From NCBI GenBank assembly GCA_026393755.1, contig JAPKZO010000020.1:1-33091 (forward strand): a DNA stretch of 33,091 nt, given 5' to 3'. Source of the DNA: Acidobacteriota bacterium (GTDB lineage Bacteria > Acidobacteriota > Vicinamibacteria > Vicinamibacterales > JAKQTR01). A program made the position numbers and the translations under genes. The notes under the pieces were generated by a model. The model did not search any database. It was given only the letters and a program-made list of their open reading frames with translations, and was not told the DNA's origin. Of the stretch, positions 15,664 to 23,035 are shown piece after piece. The first letter of the stretch is position 1. Each line of letters starts with the position of its first letter.

Positions 15664-16967
15664 GTGCACATGCCCTCGAGCACATCGAAGAACCCAGGGT
15701 ACGAGACCGAGACGGCGTCGGCGCCGGCAATCGTAGTCGGTCCGGTCGCGCCCAGCGCGGCAATGGCGAAGGCCATCGCCAGCCGGTGATCGCCCGCCGC
15801 ATCGACCGCTCCGCCCCGGAGCCGTGAGGCGCCGTCGATGTGGAATCCGTCGGGGGCCTCTTCCACGTCAGCACCCATCGACCGAAGACCGCGCGCCAGC
15901 GCCGCGATCCGGTCGCTCTCCTTGACGCGCAGCTCGGCTGCGCCGGTCACCGTCAGGCGGCCACCGTAGGTCGCGAGTGCCGCAAGCGCCGGAAGTTCGT
16001 CGATGAGGCCGGGAACTTCTCCCGGCTCCACCACCACCGCACCCAGCGCGCGATGCGCCACACGAATCGTGCCTCTCGGTTCCGCGTCGGTCTCCGGCAA
16101 CTCCGTCACGGACACGATGGCACCGAACCGTTGGAGGATCTGGAGGAATCCGATCCGCGTGGGATTGAGGCCGACATCCCGGATGTCTATCGAGGACCCT
16201 GGTAGCGCCGCCGCGGCCACCGCCCAGAACGCCGCAGAGGAGGGATCGCCGGGGACACTGATTCTCGCGGCCGAGGGCCGCTGACCTCCTGTGATGGCCA
16301 CCCAGCCGGGGCCGGACTCAACAGCCACGCCAAATGTGCCGAAGGCCCGCTCGGTGTGGTCGCGGGTCGGACTCGGCTCACGGACGGTGGTGACGCCGTC
16401 AGCCGACAGCCCGGCCAGCAGGATCGCGCTCTTGACCTGCGCACTGGAGACCGGTGTCGAGTAGTCGATGCCACGGAGCGGAGCACCCGTGACCGTGGCG
16501 GGCAGTCGTCCATCGCTGGTGTCGATGCGCGCGCCCATCAGCGCCAGCGGCTCGACGACTCGTTGCATGGGCCGGCGCTGGAGCGAGGCGTCTCCCGAGA
16601 TGCGCGTGCGGAACGCACTTGCCGCCAGGACCCCCATCATCATGCGCGCGGTCGTACCGGAATTCTGCGCGTCGAGGCCATCGGGCGCCGGCCGGAATCC
16701 GGCCAGGCCGACGCCGTCAACCTGCCACAGGCGAACATCGCCCTCGCCGGGCGAGGCGGCGGCTGAGAAGCGGACACCCAGGCGCCGCAAGCAGTCGATC
16801 GTGGCGCGACAGTCATCGCCAGGCGCGAGGTTCACAATCTCCGAGCGGCCCGCGGCGAGGGCGCTGAGAATCAGGGCTCGATGGGAGATTGACTTGTCAC
16901 CCGGCACCCGGACGACGCCGCTGACGCCGCGTGCGGGCCTGACGGTGATGGAATGGCCAGCAGTCAC
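15660..16967 (-). CDS. aroA: 3-phosphoshikimate 1-carboxyvinyltransferase (EPSP synthase)
   Basis: The 435-aa product has the two-domain EPSP synthase plan: PGDKSISHRALIL near the N-terminus (Lys, Ser and Arg that bind phosphoenolpyruvate and shikimate 3-phosphate), NSGTTARMMMGVL, RPMQRVVEPL, GDPSSAAFW, KESDRI and DHRLAMAFAI. It adds the enolpyruvyl group in the shikimate pathway to aromatic amino acids. The GTG at 16965-16967 starts directly at the predicted transcription start (promoter 16974-17002), so the mRNA may be leaderless. It leads aroK by a 4-bp overlap. Confidence 0.96.
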   Translation of the reverse strand: MTAGHSITVRPARGVSGVVRVPGDKSISHRALILSALAAGRSEIVNLAPGDDCRATIDCLRRLGVRFSAAASPGEGDVRLWQVDGVGLAGFRPAPDGLDAQNSGTTARMMMGVLAASAFRTRISGDASLQRRPMQRVVEPLALMGARIDTSDGRLPATVTGAPLRGIDYSTPVSSAQVKSAILLAGLSADGVTTVREPSPTRDHTERAFGTFGVAVESGPGWVAITGGQRPSAARISVPGDPSSAAFWAVAAAALPGSSIDIRDVGLNPTRIGFLQILQRFGAIVSVTELPETDAEPRGTIRVAHRALGAVVVEPGEVPGLIDELPALAALATYGGRLTVTGAAELRVKESDRIAALARGLRSMGADVEEAPDGFHIDGASRLRGGAVDAAGDHRLAMAFAIAALGATGPTTIAGADAVSVSYPGFFDVLEGMCT

Positions 16968-16973
16968 TCTGGC

Positions 16974-17002
16974 ACTATAACAGCAGCGAAGTGCCGCCTC
17001 AA
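16974..17002 (-). promoter_or_regulatory. sigma-70 promoter of aroA giving a leaderless mRNA
   Basis: On the minus strand TTGAGG (17002-16997) and TATAGT (16979-16974) are separated by exactly 17 bp. Only 6 nt lie between the -10 and the aroA GTG, so transcription should begin at or next to the start codon. No ribosome-binding site can fit in between. Confidence 0.6.
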
Positions 17003-17113
17003 ATCATCGAGGCTTTGTCCCTGGCGCCCTGCGCCGGCGTGATCAGCCACGTGTGTCCTTCGGGAAGATGAAGTCCATGGAAACGGTCCACTTGGGCTAT
17101 GGTAGGGTAGCGG

Positions 17114-17596
17114 ATGCTGGCGTACGAACGACGGCCGAGCAAGGACATGACACTGCCTGCAACGGGATCCACGGTCCGGTTGCGCTTCAATAGCGCCTTT
17201 GAGATGCTCGACCTGGTCCAGCTGGTCAGCGACAGGATCGCCCGTCTGCTGGAGTTCGAAGATGATGCCCTCGTGTGGATGGAAGTGGCCGTGCGCGAGT
17301 CCGTCATCAATGCCATCAAGCACGGCAATCGGAGCGATCCCCGGAAACAGGTGTTTGTCGAGTTTACAACACGCCCGGAGATTGAGCCGGAGGAGTTGGT
17401 GGTATCGATTCGCGACCAGGGCGAGGGCTTCAATCCCGATGCGTTGCCCGACCCGCTCGCGCCGGAGAATCTCCTGAAATCGAGCGGTCGCGGCATCTTC
17501 TTCATGCGCAGTTTCATGGACGATGTACGCATCGAACCGGCGCGTGAGGGCGGCATGGAAGTGCGCCTCACCAAGAAACTGCCCGGACGCGGCTGA
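17114..17596 (+). CDS. RsbW-like anti-sigma/serine-kinase ATPase
   Basis: The 160-aa product is a compact GHKL ATPase of the RsbW/SpoIIAB type: N-box WMEVAVRESVINAIKHGN, G1-box RDQGEGFNPD and G2-box GRGIFFM. Such proteins bind a sigma factor or phosphorylate an anti-anti-sigma (STAS) protein. In Gram-negatives stand-alone copies often act in partner-switching modules with a PP2C phosphatase; none of those partners is in the window. The stop at 17594-17596 is in the same frame as the following gene. Start ATG at 17114 has only a weak GGGTAG upstream. Confidence 0.88.
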   Translation: MLAYERRPSKDMTLPATGSTVRLRFNSAFEMLDLVQLVSDRIARLLEFEDDALVWMEVAVRESVINAIKHGNRSDPRKQVFVEFTTRPEIEPEELVVSIRDQGEGFNPDALPDPLAPENLLKSSGRGIFFMRSFMDDVRIEPAREGGMEVRLTKKLPGRG

Positions 17597-17635
17597 GTTC
17601 CCCATGTCAACAACCGCTTCGGCGGGGCCTTCCGC

Positions 17636-18367
17636 GTGAAGATGAAAGGCGCAATCGACCTGGTGACCGAGGTCGACATCGAGGTCGAGCAGATGTGCCG
17701 GAGGGTGCTGGGAGAGCGGTTTCCTTCCCACGCCGTCCTCGCTGAGGAAGAGGGCGGACATCCCGCTGCCACGGCGGGGACGAGCGAATACTGCTGGATC
17801 TTCGACCCCATCGACGGCACGACCAATTACGCGCACGGGTTGCCGATCTTCTGTGCCTCACTCGCACTGGAGATCCGCGGACGCGTCGACGTGGCTGCCG
17901 TCTACGATCCGACGCGGCGCGAGTTGTTTACGGCGCAACGGGGGGTGGGGGCGTTTCTGAACGGATCGCGGATGGCGGTGTCGACGCCCGAACGCCTGCT
18001 GGATTCGGTCCTGGTCACGGGGTTTCCCTACGATATCCATCAGAATCCCGGCGATGTCCTGGGCCTGTTCGGCGCCTTCGTCACGCGAGCGCGCGCGGTG
18101 CGACGGCTCGGGTCGGCGGCGCTCGACCTGTGCTACGTCGCCGCCGGCCGCCTCGATGGCTTCTGGGAGGCGAATCTCCATCCGTGGGACGTGGCCGCCG
18201 GCGCCCTGCTCGTCGAGGAGGCGGGCGGGCAGGTGCGGGGCATGGACGGAACGCCATTTGACGCTCGTGCCCGGCACGTGGCGGCTGCCGGTCCAGCCCT
18301 GCTGCCGCGGATGCTCGAGGTCATCGCCGATTTCCAGGCCGGGCGTTCACTAATCCGGACGTCCTGA
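17636..18367 (+). CDS. inositol-monophosphatase-family protein, N-terminus shortened
   Basis: The 243-aa product has the IMPase metal-site motifs: AEEEGG, DPIDGTTNYAHGLP and HPWDVAAGALLVEEAGG, plus KGAIDLVTEVD near the N-terminus. These enzymes remove phosphate from inositol 1-phosphate, fructose 1,6-bisphosphate or related sugars with Mg2+. The family normally has about 35 residues before KGxxDLVT. Here the matching frame does continue upstream as HVNNRFGGAFRV, which looks like the end of that helix, but meets the RsbW-like stop codon at 17594-17596 with no ATG, GTG or TTG before the GTG at 17636. The catalytic centre is intact, but the first helix is missing or uses a nonstandard start. Confidence 0.88.
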   Translation: MKMKGAIDLVTEVDIEVEQMCRRVLGERFPSHAVLAEEEGGHPAATAGTSEYCWIFDPIDGTTNYAHGLPIFCASLALEIRGRVDVAAVYDPTRRELFTAQRGVGAFLNGSRMAVSTPERLLDSVLVTGFPYDIHQNPGDVLGLFGAFVTRARAVRRLGSAALDLCYVAAGRLDGFWEANLHPWDVAAGALLVEEAGGQVRGMDGTPFDARARHVAAAGPALLPRMLEVIADFQAGRSLIRTS

Positions 18368-18431
18368 CACCCCGCAAGGACAGCACCGGCGCCCGGCAGG
18401 CCGCGGATGGTGCGTAAACACCGCGCCGAGG

Positions 18432-18448
18432 TTGGCACCAATCGTGCT
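18432..18448 (+). promoter_or_regulatory. sigma-54 (-24/-12) promoter of the barrel gene
   Basis: TTGGCACCAATCGTGCT has GG (18434-18435) and GC (18446-18447) separated by exactly 10 nt, the invariant sigma-54 spacing, and TGGCAC matches the -24 consensus perfectly. Transcription would start near 18459, leaving a 24-nt leader with AGGGGG before the ATG at 18483. Confidence 0.65.
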
Positions 18449-18482
18449 GGTCCGACGTTGAACTCATTTTCCAGGGGGCTGC

Positions 18483-19181
18483 ATGTTGCGACACAAGACC
18501 AGCGTGGTGTTCCTCACTGTTTCAGTGCTCTTGCTGACGGCATCGATGGCGCGGGCCCAGCAGACTCTGAACTTCCAGTTCGGAGTATTCGTGCCCCGGG
18601 CGGAAGATGCGCGGATTGCCGGCGACGTGCTGGCGACCAATCGCCAGTACTTGTCGTTCACCATCGAGGACTTCAGGGCCTCCACAGGCGGCGTCGAGTG
18701 GCTTGCGGTCGTCGGCGACAAGCTCGAGGCCGGCCTCGGCGTCGGCTTCTATCAGCGTGGCGTGCCGTCAGTCTACGACGGGTGGGTCAACGCGGATGGC
18801 AGCGAGATCGCGCAGGAAATGAAGCTGCGTGTGGTGCCCGTGGTGGCGACGGTGAAGTTTCTGCCATTCGGGGCACGCGGCACGTTCCAGCCGTACGTGG
18901 GAGTCGGTCTGGCCGTGTACGTCTGGCGGTACACCGAAACCGGCGAGTTCGTCGACTTTGGCGACAACAACAGCATCTACAGCGCGAACTATGTCGGCAG
19001 CGGCACGTCGGTGGGACCGGTGGCGACATTCGGCGTGCGTGCGCGGATCTCTCGCATGGCCGCAGTCGGGGTCGAAGTGCGCGGGCAGTGGGGACACGGG
19101 AACCTGTCGAACGACTTCCTGAGCGACAAGATCGATCTGGGCGGCGTCAACGTCCTGGGGACGCTACAGATTCGCTTCTAG
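18483..19181 (+). CDS. outer-membrane beta-barrel protein, OmpW/OmpA-like
   Basis: The 232-aa product has a signal peptide ending SMARAQQ (cleavage near residue 25), then alternating hydrophobic strands (LNFQFGVFVP, LEAGLGVGFYQ, FQPYVGVGLAVYVWRY, VGPVATFGVRARI, AAVGVEVRGQW) and a C-terminal Phe (LGTLQIRF), the recognition signal for barrel assembly. Eight or so strands would fit. Its cargo is unknown. A sigma-54-type promoter and a good AGGGGG ribosome-binding site precede it. Its last 35 bp overlap the convergent membrane transferase gene. Confidence 0.85.
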   Translation: MLRHKTSVVFLTVSVLLLTASMARAQQTLNFQFGVFVPRAEDARIAGDVLATNRQYLSFTIEDFRASTGGVEWLAVVGDKLEAGLGVGFYQRGVPSVYDGWVNADGSEIAQEMKLRVVPVVATVKFLPFGARGTFQPYVGVGLAVYVWRYTETGEFVDFGDNNSIYSANYVGSGTSVGPVATFGVRARISRMAAVGVEVRGQWGHGNLSNDFLSDKIDLGGVNVLGTLQIRF

Positions 19182-20718
19182 AACGAGGGGGCCGGCGGCG
19201 GTAGAGAGCCGTTCCGCCGCCCTCGGCCACCTTGTCGTAGCCCGCCAGGAACGCGGGCCTCTGCCGAGCCAGGGCGGCGAGCATGTCGCCGCCCCTGGCA
19301 CTCTCCTCAATGAGAATCCATTCGACCATCGGATCCGGCTGAGCCAATGCGGCAAGCCAGATGTCCCCGTTCCCTTCGTGCAGAAAATCGCGAAGCCGGA
19401 AACCTGACCCCGAGAGCTCGTGCATGTAATGGGCGAGCGAGCCCATGCTGGCCATGATCGGCTCGCCGTCCCAGGTCCGGGCAAGATACGCAGTGATCTG
19501 CTGGCGGCCGACCCTCAGACCGGTGTCCCATTGGGCTTCGAGCGGCATCGCGGCCGACCGGTCGAACGGGCGTGGCCCGAGCGCGAGCGCCGCAAGCAGC
19601 ATCAGGGCGCCTGCCAGTAACCAGCGACGCCGCAGTCTCCCGACCAGCAGTCCGGCGCCGACGGCGACAGCCGGGAGCAGCGCCGTCATATAGCGGACGC
19701 GGAAGACGTGTCCCTGGTAGAACGCAAACCAGGGCAGCAAGGCTGCCGCGACCATTGACAACGGCAGCAAATCGAGCGCGCGGCGCCGATCACGCAGAGC
19801 GACGATCAGAGTCGTGGTCAGTCCAAGCACGCCGATCCACGCGAGCGACTCCGTGGTCAGTTGATTCAACCCGCGCCACACGGCCAGCGCGGAGCCGACC
19901 GGCTGGTCCAACGTATCCGGCTCGGGCACGAAGAAGCCCGTCCGCACGAACCACTCGCCGACGGTGGCGCGACTCAGCGCCAGGAACGCCAGCACGGCGA
20001 CGGCAGGGTAGACCGCGAGTCCTGCGACCTGCCGGATCGTCTGGCGCCATGGCGTGCCCTGCCTCAGCAGTGCCAGGGCACCGAAGGTGAGCAGCGCCGC
20101 GCAAATCGGCCAGGCTTCGTACCGCGTCAGAACCGCCGCCGCGGTGACCAGGCCGGCGCTGCGGATGGCGATCGGGGTGCCTGACGCCAGCGCGTCGCGC
20201 GAGAGCACAACCGACCAGCAGGCCAGGCCCCAGAGGAGCGGCTCCGTCATCGGCGTCGCCTGCAGATACAAGACGTTGGGATTGGCGGCGAAGGCGGCCG
20301 TTCCAAGCGCGGCAGCCGCCCTGGAGCCTGTGACTGTCAGAATCATCGTCGCAATCGCCCAGGCCGCAAGACCGAATGACGCGATCGAAACGGCAACCGC
20401 AAATGCGCCCGTTCGATAGAAGAAGTCGAATTGGATCGGCAGCAAGTTGATCAAGTGAGGCAGCGGCAGCCAGACCGCGCCGATCTGGAGCCATCCTGGC
20501 GTGATGCTGTCGACGATGCGACGGGTCACCACGAGGTGGCCCTTGGCATCGAAATGGGCCAGCGTCAAGCCCGCGTGAGCGTAGTAGACCGCGGCGGTCA
20601 GGCCCAAGGCCAACGCGACGAAACCGACCAGGCGAGGCGTGATGCGGGCCGGACGTCGCGTGTCGGGAAGAGCGTGGCCGGCAATTTCTGGAACGTGCTG
20701 GTGCTCGACAATAGTCAC
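19147..20718 (-). CDS. GT-C membrane glycosyltransferase (ArnT/GT39-like)
   Basis: The product of about 523 aa has roughly ten membrane helices. The first loop carries FDAKGHLVVTRRIVDSITPG then WLQIGAVWLPLPHL, with the acidic residue expected for catalysis in GT-C enzymes, which take a sugar from a polyprenyl-phosphate donor on the periplasmic side. After the last helix (about residue 370) comes a soluble domain of about 150 residues with IMASMGSLAHYMHELSGSGF. The GTG at 20718 is a guess: the frame stays open to 20862 but that extension is not protein-like and would run toward the divergent GT2 gene. The C-terminus overlaps the barrel gene on the other strand. Confidence 0.8.
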   Translation of the reverse strand: MTIVEHQHVPEIAGHALPDTRRPARITPRLVGFVALALGLTAAVYYAHAGLTLAHFDAKGHLVVTRRIVDSITPGWLQIGAVWLPLPHLINLLPIQFDFFYRTGAFAVAVSIASFGLAAWAIATMILTVTGSRAAAALGTAAFAANPNVLYLQATPMTEPLLWGLACWSVVLSRDALASGTPIAIRSAGLVTAAAVLTRYEAWPICAALLTFGALALLRQGTPWRQTIRQVAGLAVYPAVAVLAFLALSRATVGEWFVRTGFFVPEPDTLDQPVGSALAVWRGLNQLTTESLAWIGVLGLTTTLIVALRDRRRALDLLPLSMVAAALLPWFAFYQGHVFRVRYMTALLPAVAVGAGLLVGRLRRRWLLAGALMLLAALALGPRPFDRSAAMPLEAQWDTGLRVGRQQITAYLARTWDGEPIMASMGSLAHYMHELSGSGFRLRDFLHEGNGDIWLAALAQPDPMVEWILIEESARGGDMLAALARQRPAFLAGYDKVAEGGGTALYRRRPPRSRSESVASPGR

Positions 20719-20849
20719 GCGGGTAGTTGCCTGCTGTCCCTGGAGGTTGCCGGGACCGGCGGACCAGCGCCGGTCGAGCCACTGTACACCACATAGTGAG
20801 CGGGAACACCTGATGCCCGGCGTTCGACCGGGAGGCGCGGCCGGCGAGG

Positions 20850-20855
20850 TATAAT
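20850..20855 (+). promoter_or_regulatory. perfect -10 element before the GT2 gene
   Basis: TATAAT lies 12 nt before the GTG start at 20868, so the leader would be about 6 nt and the message nearly leaderless. No good -35 stands at 16-18 bp (TTCGAC at 20823 is 21 bp away), which lowers confidence. Confidence 0.4.
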
Positions 20856-20867
20856 CAACCACCCATC

Positions 20868-21824
20868 GTGAACGCGCCCTTCCTCTCCATTGTCGTGCCC
20901 ATTCACAATGAATCGGCCAGCATTCCAGAGCTGTTCGTGGAACTGGCGGCCGCGCTGCGGGTGTGGGGACGCCCGTACGAGGTGCTGGCGATCGACGACG
21001 GGAGCACCGATGACAGCTTCGAGAGGCTGGTCGCGGTCCAGCAGGCTGAGTCGCGCGTGCGCGTCGTGCGGTTCCGTCGCAATTTCGGCCAGACGGCGGC
21101 TTTTGCGGCAGGCTTTGCGCTGGCGCGCGGACAGGTCGTCGTGACGTGCGACGGCGATCTGCAGAACGATCCGCACGATATCCCGGCGCTGGTCGCGATG
21201 GTCGAGCAAGGTGCCGATATCGCCTGCGGCTGGCGTCAGGATCGCAAGGATCGCTTCTTCTCGCGCCGGATTCCGTCGATGGCGGCCAGTTGGATCATCT
21301 CGCGGGTGACCGGTGTCGAGCTCCACGACTACGGCTGTTCACTGAAGGCGTTCCGGGCGGAGGTTGTCAAGCCGCTGAGGCTCTACGGCGGCATGCATCG
21401 CCTGCTGCCGGCGATCGCGTCGGAGAACGGTGCCGCGATTGTCGAACGAGTCGTCAACCACCGTCGGCGGCGGTTCGGCCGGTCCAAGTATGGTCTCACC
21501 CGCATCTTCCCGGTCGTCCTCGATCTGATCACGGTGAAGTACTTCCTCAAGCATCCGGGCAGACCGATCAGGATGTTCGGCGCGATCGGGCTGGCCTCGG
21601 GGAGTCTCGGTCTGCTGATGCTGGGCTGGCTCGGCTGGCTGGCGGCGGTCAACGGGCAGTCGGTCGGGCATCGCGGTGCGCTGCTGGTTGGCGTGATGCT
21701 GGTGTTAGCTGGCGTCCAGTTTGTGATGATGGGTCTGCTGGCGGAGACACAGGCGCGGACCTACTACGAATCGCAGGACAAGCCCACCTACGTGATTAGC
21801 GAGATCAGGGAAGATCTGTCCTAG
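20868..21824 (+). CDS. GT2 polyprenyl-phosphate glycosyltransferase (ArnC/GtrB/DPM1-like)
   Basis: The 318-aa product has the GT-A fold start LSIVVPIHNESASIPEL, IDDGSTDDS, RRNFGQTAAFAAGF and the metal-binding TCDGDLQNDP, then DYGCSLKAFR and RFGRSKYG, followed by two C-terminal membrane helices (about 236-260 and 270-295). Relatives transfer a sugar from a nucleotide donor to undecaprenyl phosphate on the cytoplasmic face. It is divergent from the GT-C gene, which could use the product. The GTG at 20868 lies 12 nt after TATAAT. Its stop codon overlaps the stop of the convergent membrane protein in CTAG. Confidence 0.93.
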   Translation: MNAPFLSIVVPIHNESASIPELFVELAAALRVWGRPYEVLAIDDGSTDDSFERLVAVQQAESRVRVVRFRRNFGQTAAFAAGFALARGQVVVTCDGDLQNDPHDIPALVAMVEQGADIACGWRQDRKDRFFSRRIPSMAASWIISRVTGVELHDYGCSLKAFRAEVVKPLRLYGGMHRLLPAIASENGAAIVERVVNHRRRRFGRSKYGLTRIFPVVLDLITVKYFLKHPGRPIRMFGAIGLASGSLGLLMLGWLGWLAAVNGQSVGHRGALLVGVMLVLAGVQFVMMGLLAETQARTYYESQDKPTYVISEIREDLS

Positions 21825-22813
21825 CGAAGCGACCGCTTCGAGCCGCGCAGCAGGTAGGCGAGGGCGCCCGAGAGCGAGAAGAGCATCACCAGAGCCGCGC
21901 CCATCAGCGACAGCGCGAGCGCGGAGGCGGCTGACAATCCGATCTGGGCAAAGTAGAGTCTGAAGGTCGCCTCGCGGACCCCGAGGCCGTTCAGCGAGAC
22001 CGGCACCATCTGAATGACGAACGACACCGGCACGATCACCGCCAGGTCGACGATCGGCACGTCGATTCCCATGCTTCTGGCGACGGCAACATAGAACCCC
22101 ACCAGAACAGCCTGAACCATGATCGCGCCGCTGAAGCACATCAGGAGCGCACGCGGCTGAGTCCGGAAGCGTTCGAGTGTTCCGATCAGCCGGTTGATGC
22201 GCTCGCCAACCCATTCCTGATGAATCACCCGGAGCGGAGTGAGTAACCTGCCGACCCCTTTCGGCAGGAACACCACGGCACAGCCAATCGCCGACGCCAC
22301 GCCAAATGCCAGCCACAGCAGCGACGCCCAGACGGGAGCGTGCCCGCCGACTGCGGCCTCCATGGACGCCCCGACCGCGGCCACGAGAAACAGCCCCAGA
22401 AGGCCGATGCCCCTGTCCATGAGCACGACGGTGGTGGCGATCGTCGTGGACCCGGTGTGACCGGACGTGTCGCGAATGCGCACGACGTCGCCCCCGATGT
22501 TGCTCGGCAGGAAATTGTTGAAGAAGGTGGCAACCAGGTACGAATCGACGAGCCAGGCGCGGTCGATGACCAGTTGCTGGGCGTTGAGCAGCAGGTGCCA
22601 GCGCCACGCGCTGATGAGAATCATCACCAGGTACAACGCCAGAGCCGCGCCGAGCCATGGCAGCGACGCGCTGCGGAAGTGGCTCCACAGACTGGTGAGA
22701 TCCGTCTTCGCCAGCAGCAGCGCCATCAGCCCAACGCTCACGACGATCTTGCCGAGCAGGATCAGGATCCGACGGGTGACGCTGGGCGGCGGGTTGTCTG
22801 GCGTGTCGATCAT
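21821..22813 (-). CDS. UPF0104/LPG-synthase-type membrane protein (AglD/MprF-N-like)
   Basis: The 330-aa product has about eight membrane helices and the family marks SAWRWHLLLNAQ, FFNNFLPSNIGGDVVRI, DRGIGLLGLF, a long loop, and VPVSLNGLGVREATF. It matches the lysylphosphatidylglycerol-synthase membrane-region family without the transferase domain. Such proteins occur beside glycosyltransferases and are thought to flip or handle polyprenyl- or glyco-lipids. Only GC-rich weak ribosome-binding signals precede the ATG at 22811-22813; an upstream ATG at 22873 is in frame. It is convergent with GT2 and shares a 4-bp overlap of stop codons. Confidence 0.9.
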   Translation of the reverse strand: MIDTPDNPPPSVTRRILILLGKIVVSVGLMALLLAKTDLTSLWSHFRSASLPWLGAALALYLVMILISAWRWHLLLNAQQLVIDRAWLVDSYLVATFFNNFLPSNIGGDVVRIRDTSGHTGSTTIATTVVLMDRGIGLLGLFLVAAVGASMEAAVGGHAPVWASLLWLAFGVASAIGCAVVFLPKGVGRLLTPLRVIHQEWVGERINRLIGTLERFRTQPRALLMCFSGAIMVQAVLVGFYVAVARSMGIDVPIVDLAVIVPVSFVIQMVPVSLNGLGVREATFRLYFAQIGLSAASALALSLMGAALVMLFSLSGALAYLLRGSKRSLR

Positions 22814-22949
22814 AGGGCGATACGGCGCGGCGACAGGAACATGTGGCAACCCGAAAGGAGGGCATCGTACCATGGGCGCGAAACCGCGACAACGCCGCGT
22901 CGTTGACGGACCTGGCGCCAGCCCATACAATCGCGAGCGTCGGCAGAGG

Positions 22950-22974
22950 ATAATCAATCCGGGTGTGATTATCG
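22950..22974. repeat. 25-bp palindrome, copy 1 (imperfect)
   Basis: Left arm GATAATCAATCC, centre G, right arm GGTGTGATTATC with two mismatches. It lies 51 bp upstream (start to start) of a perfect copy, in the gap between the UPF0104 gene and GT4. It is AT-rich in a GC-rich setting. Confidence 0.65.
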
Positions 22975-23000
22975 CGAGACCGGCTGGACAGGCGCTTCCA

Positions 23001-23025
23001 GATAATCAATCCGGGATTGATTATC
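23001..23025. repeat. 25-bp palindrome, copy 2 (perfect), just upstream of GT4
   Basis: GATAATCAATCC, centre G, then the exact reverse complement GGATTGATTATC. It ends 10 nt before the GT4 ATG, where a bound protein would block transcription or translation start. The half-site GATAATCAAT also occurs at 5300-5309 between recA and the dehydrogenase gene. Confidence 0.7.
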
Positions 23026-23035
23026 TCAACCCATT

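Noticed and set aside
16970-16985. Second sigma-54-like site, TGGCAC-N5-CAGCA, on the plus strand upstream of the RsbW-like gene
   Set aside because: GG-N10-GC spacing fits, but the -12 box is poor, the next gene starts about 130 bp away, and the same bases form the -10 of the aroA promoter on the other strand.
20719-20862. N-terminal extension of the GT-C protein by 48 residues
   Set aside because: The added residues are not hydrophobic or conserved-looking and would run into the divergent promoter region of the GT2 gene.
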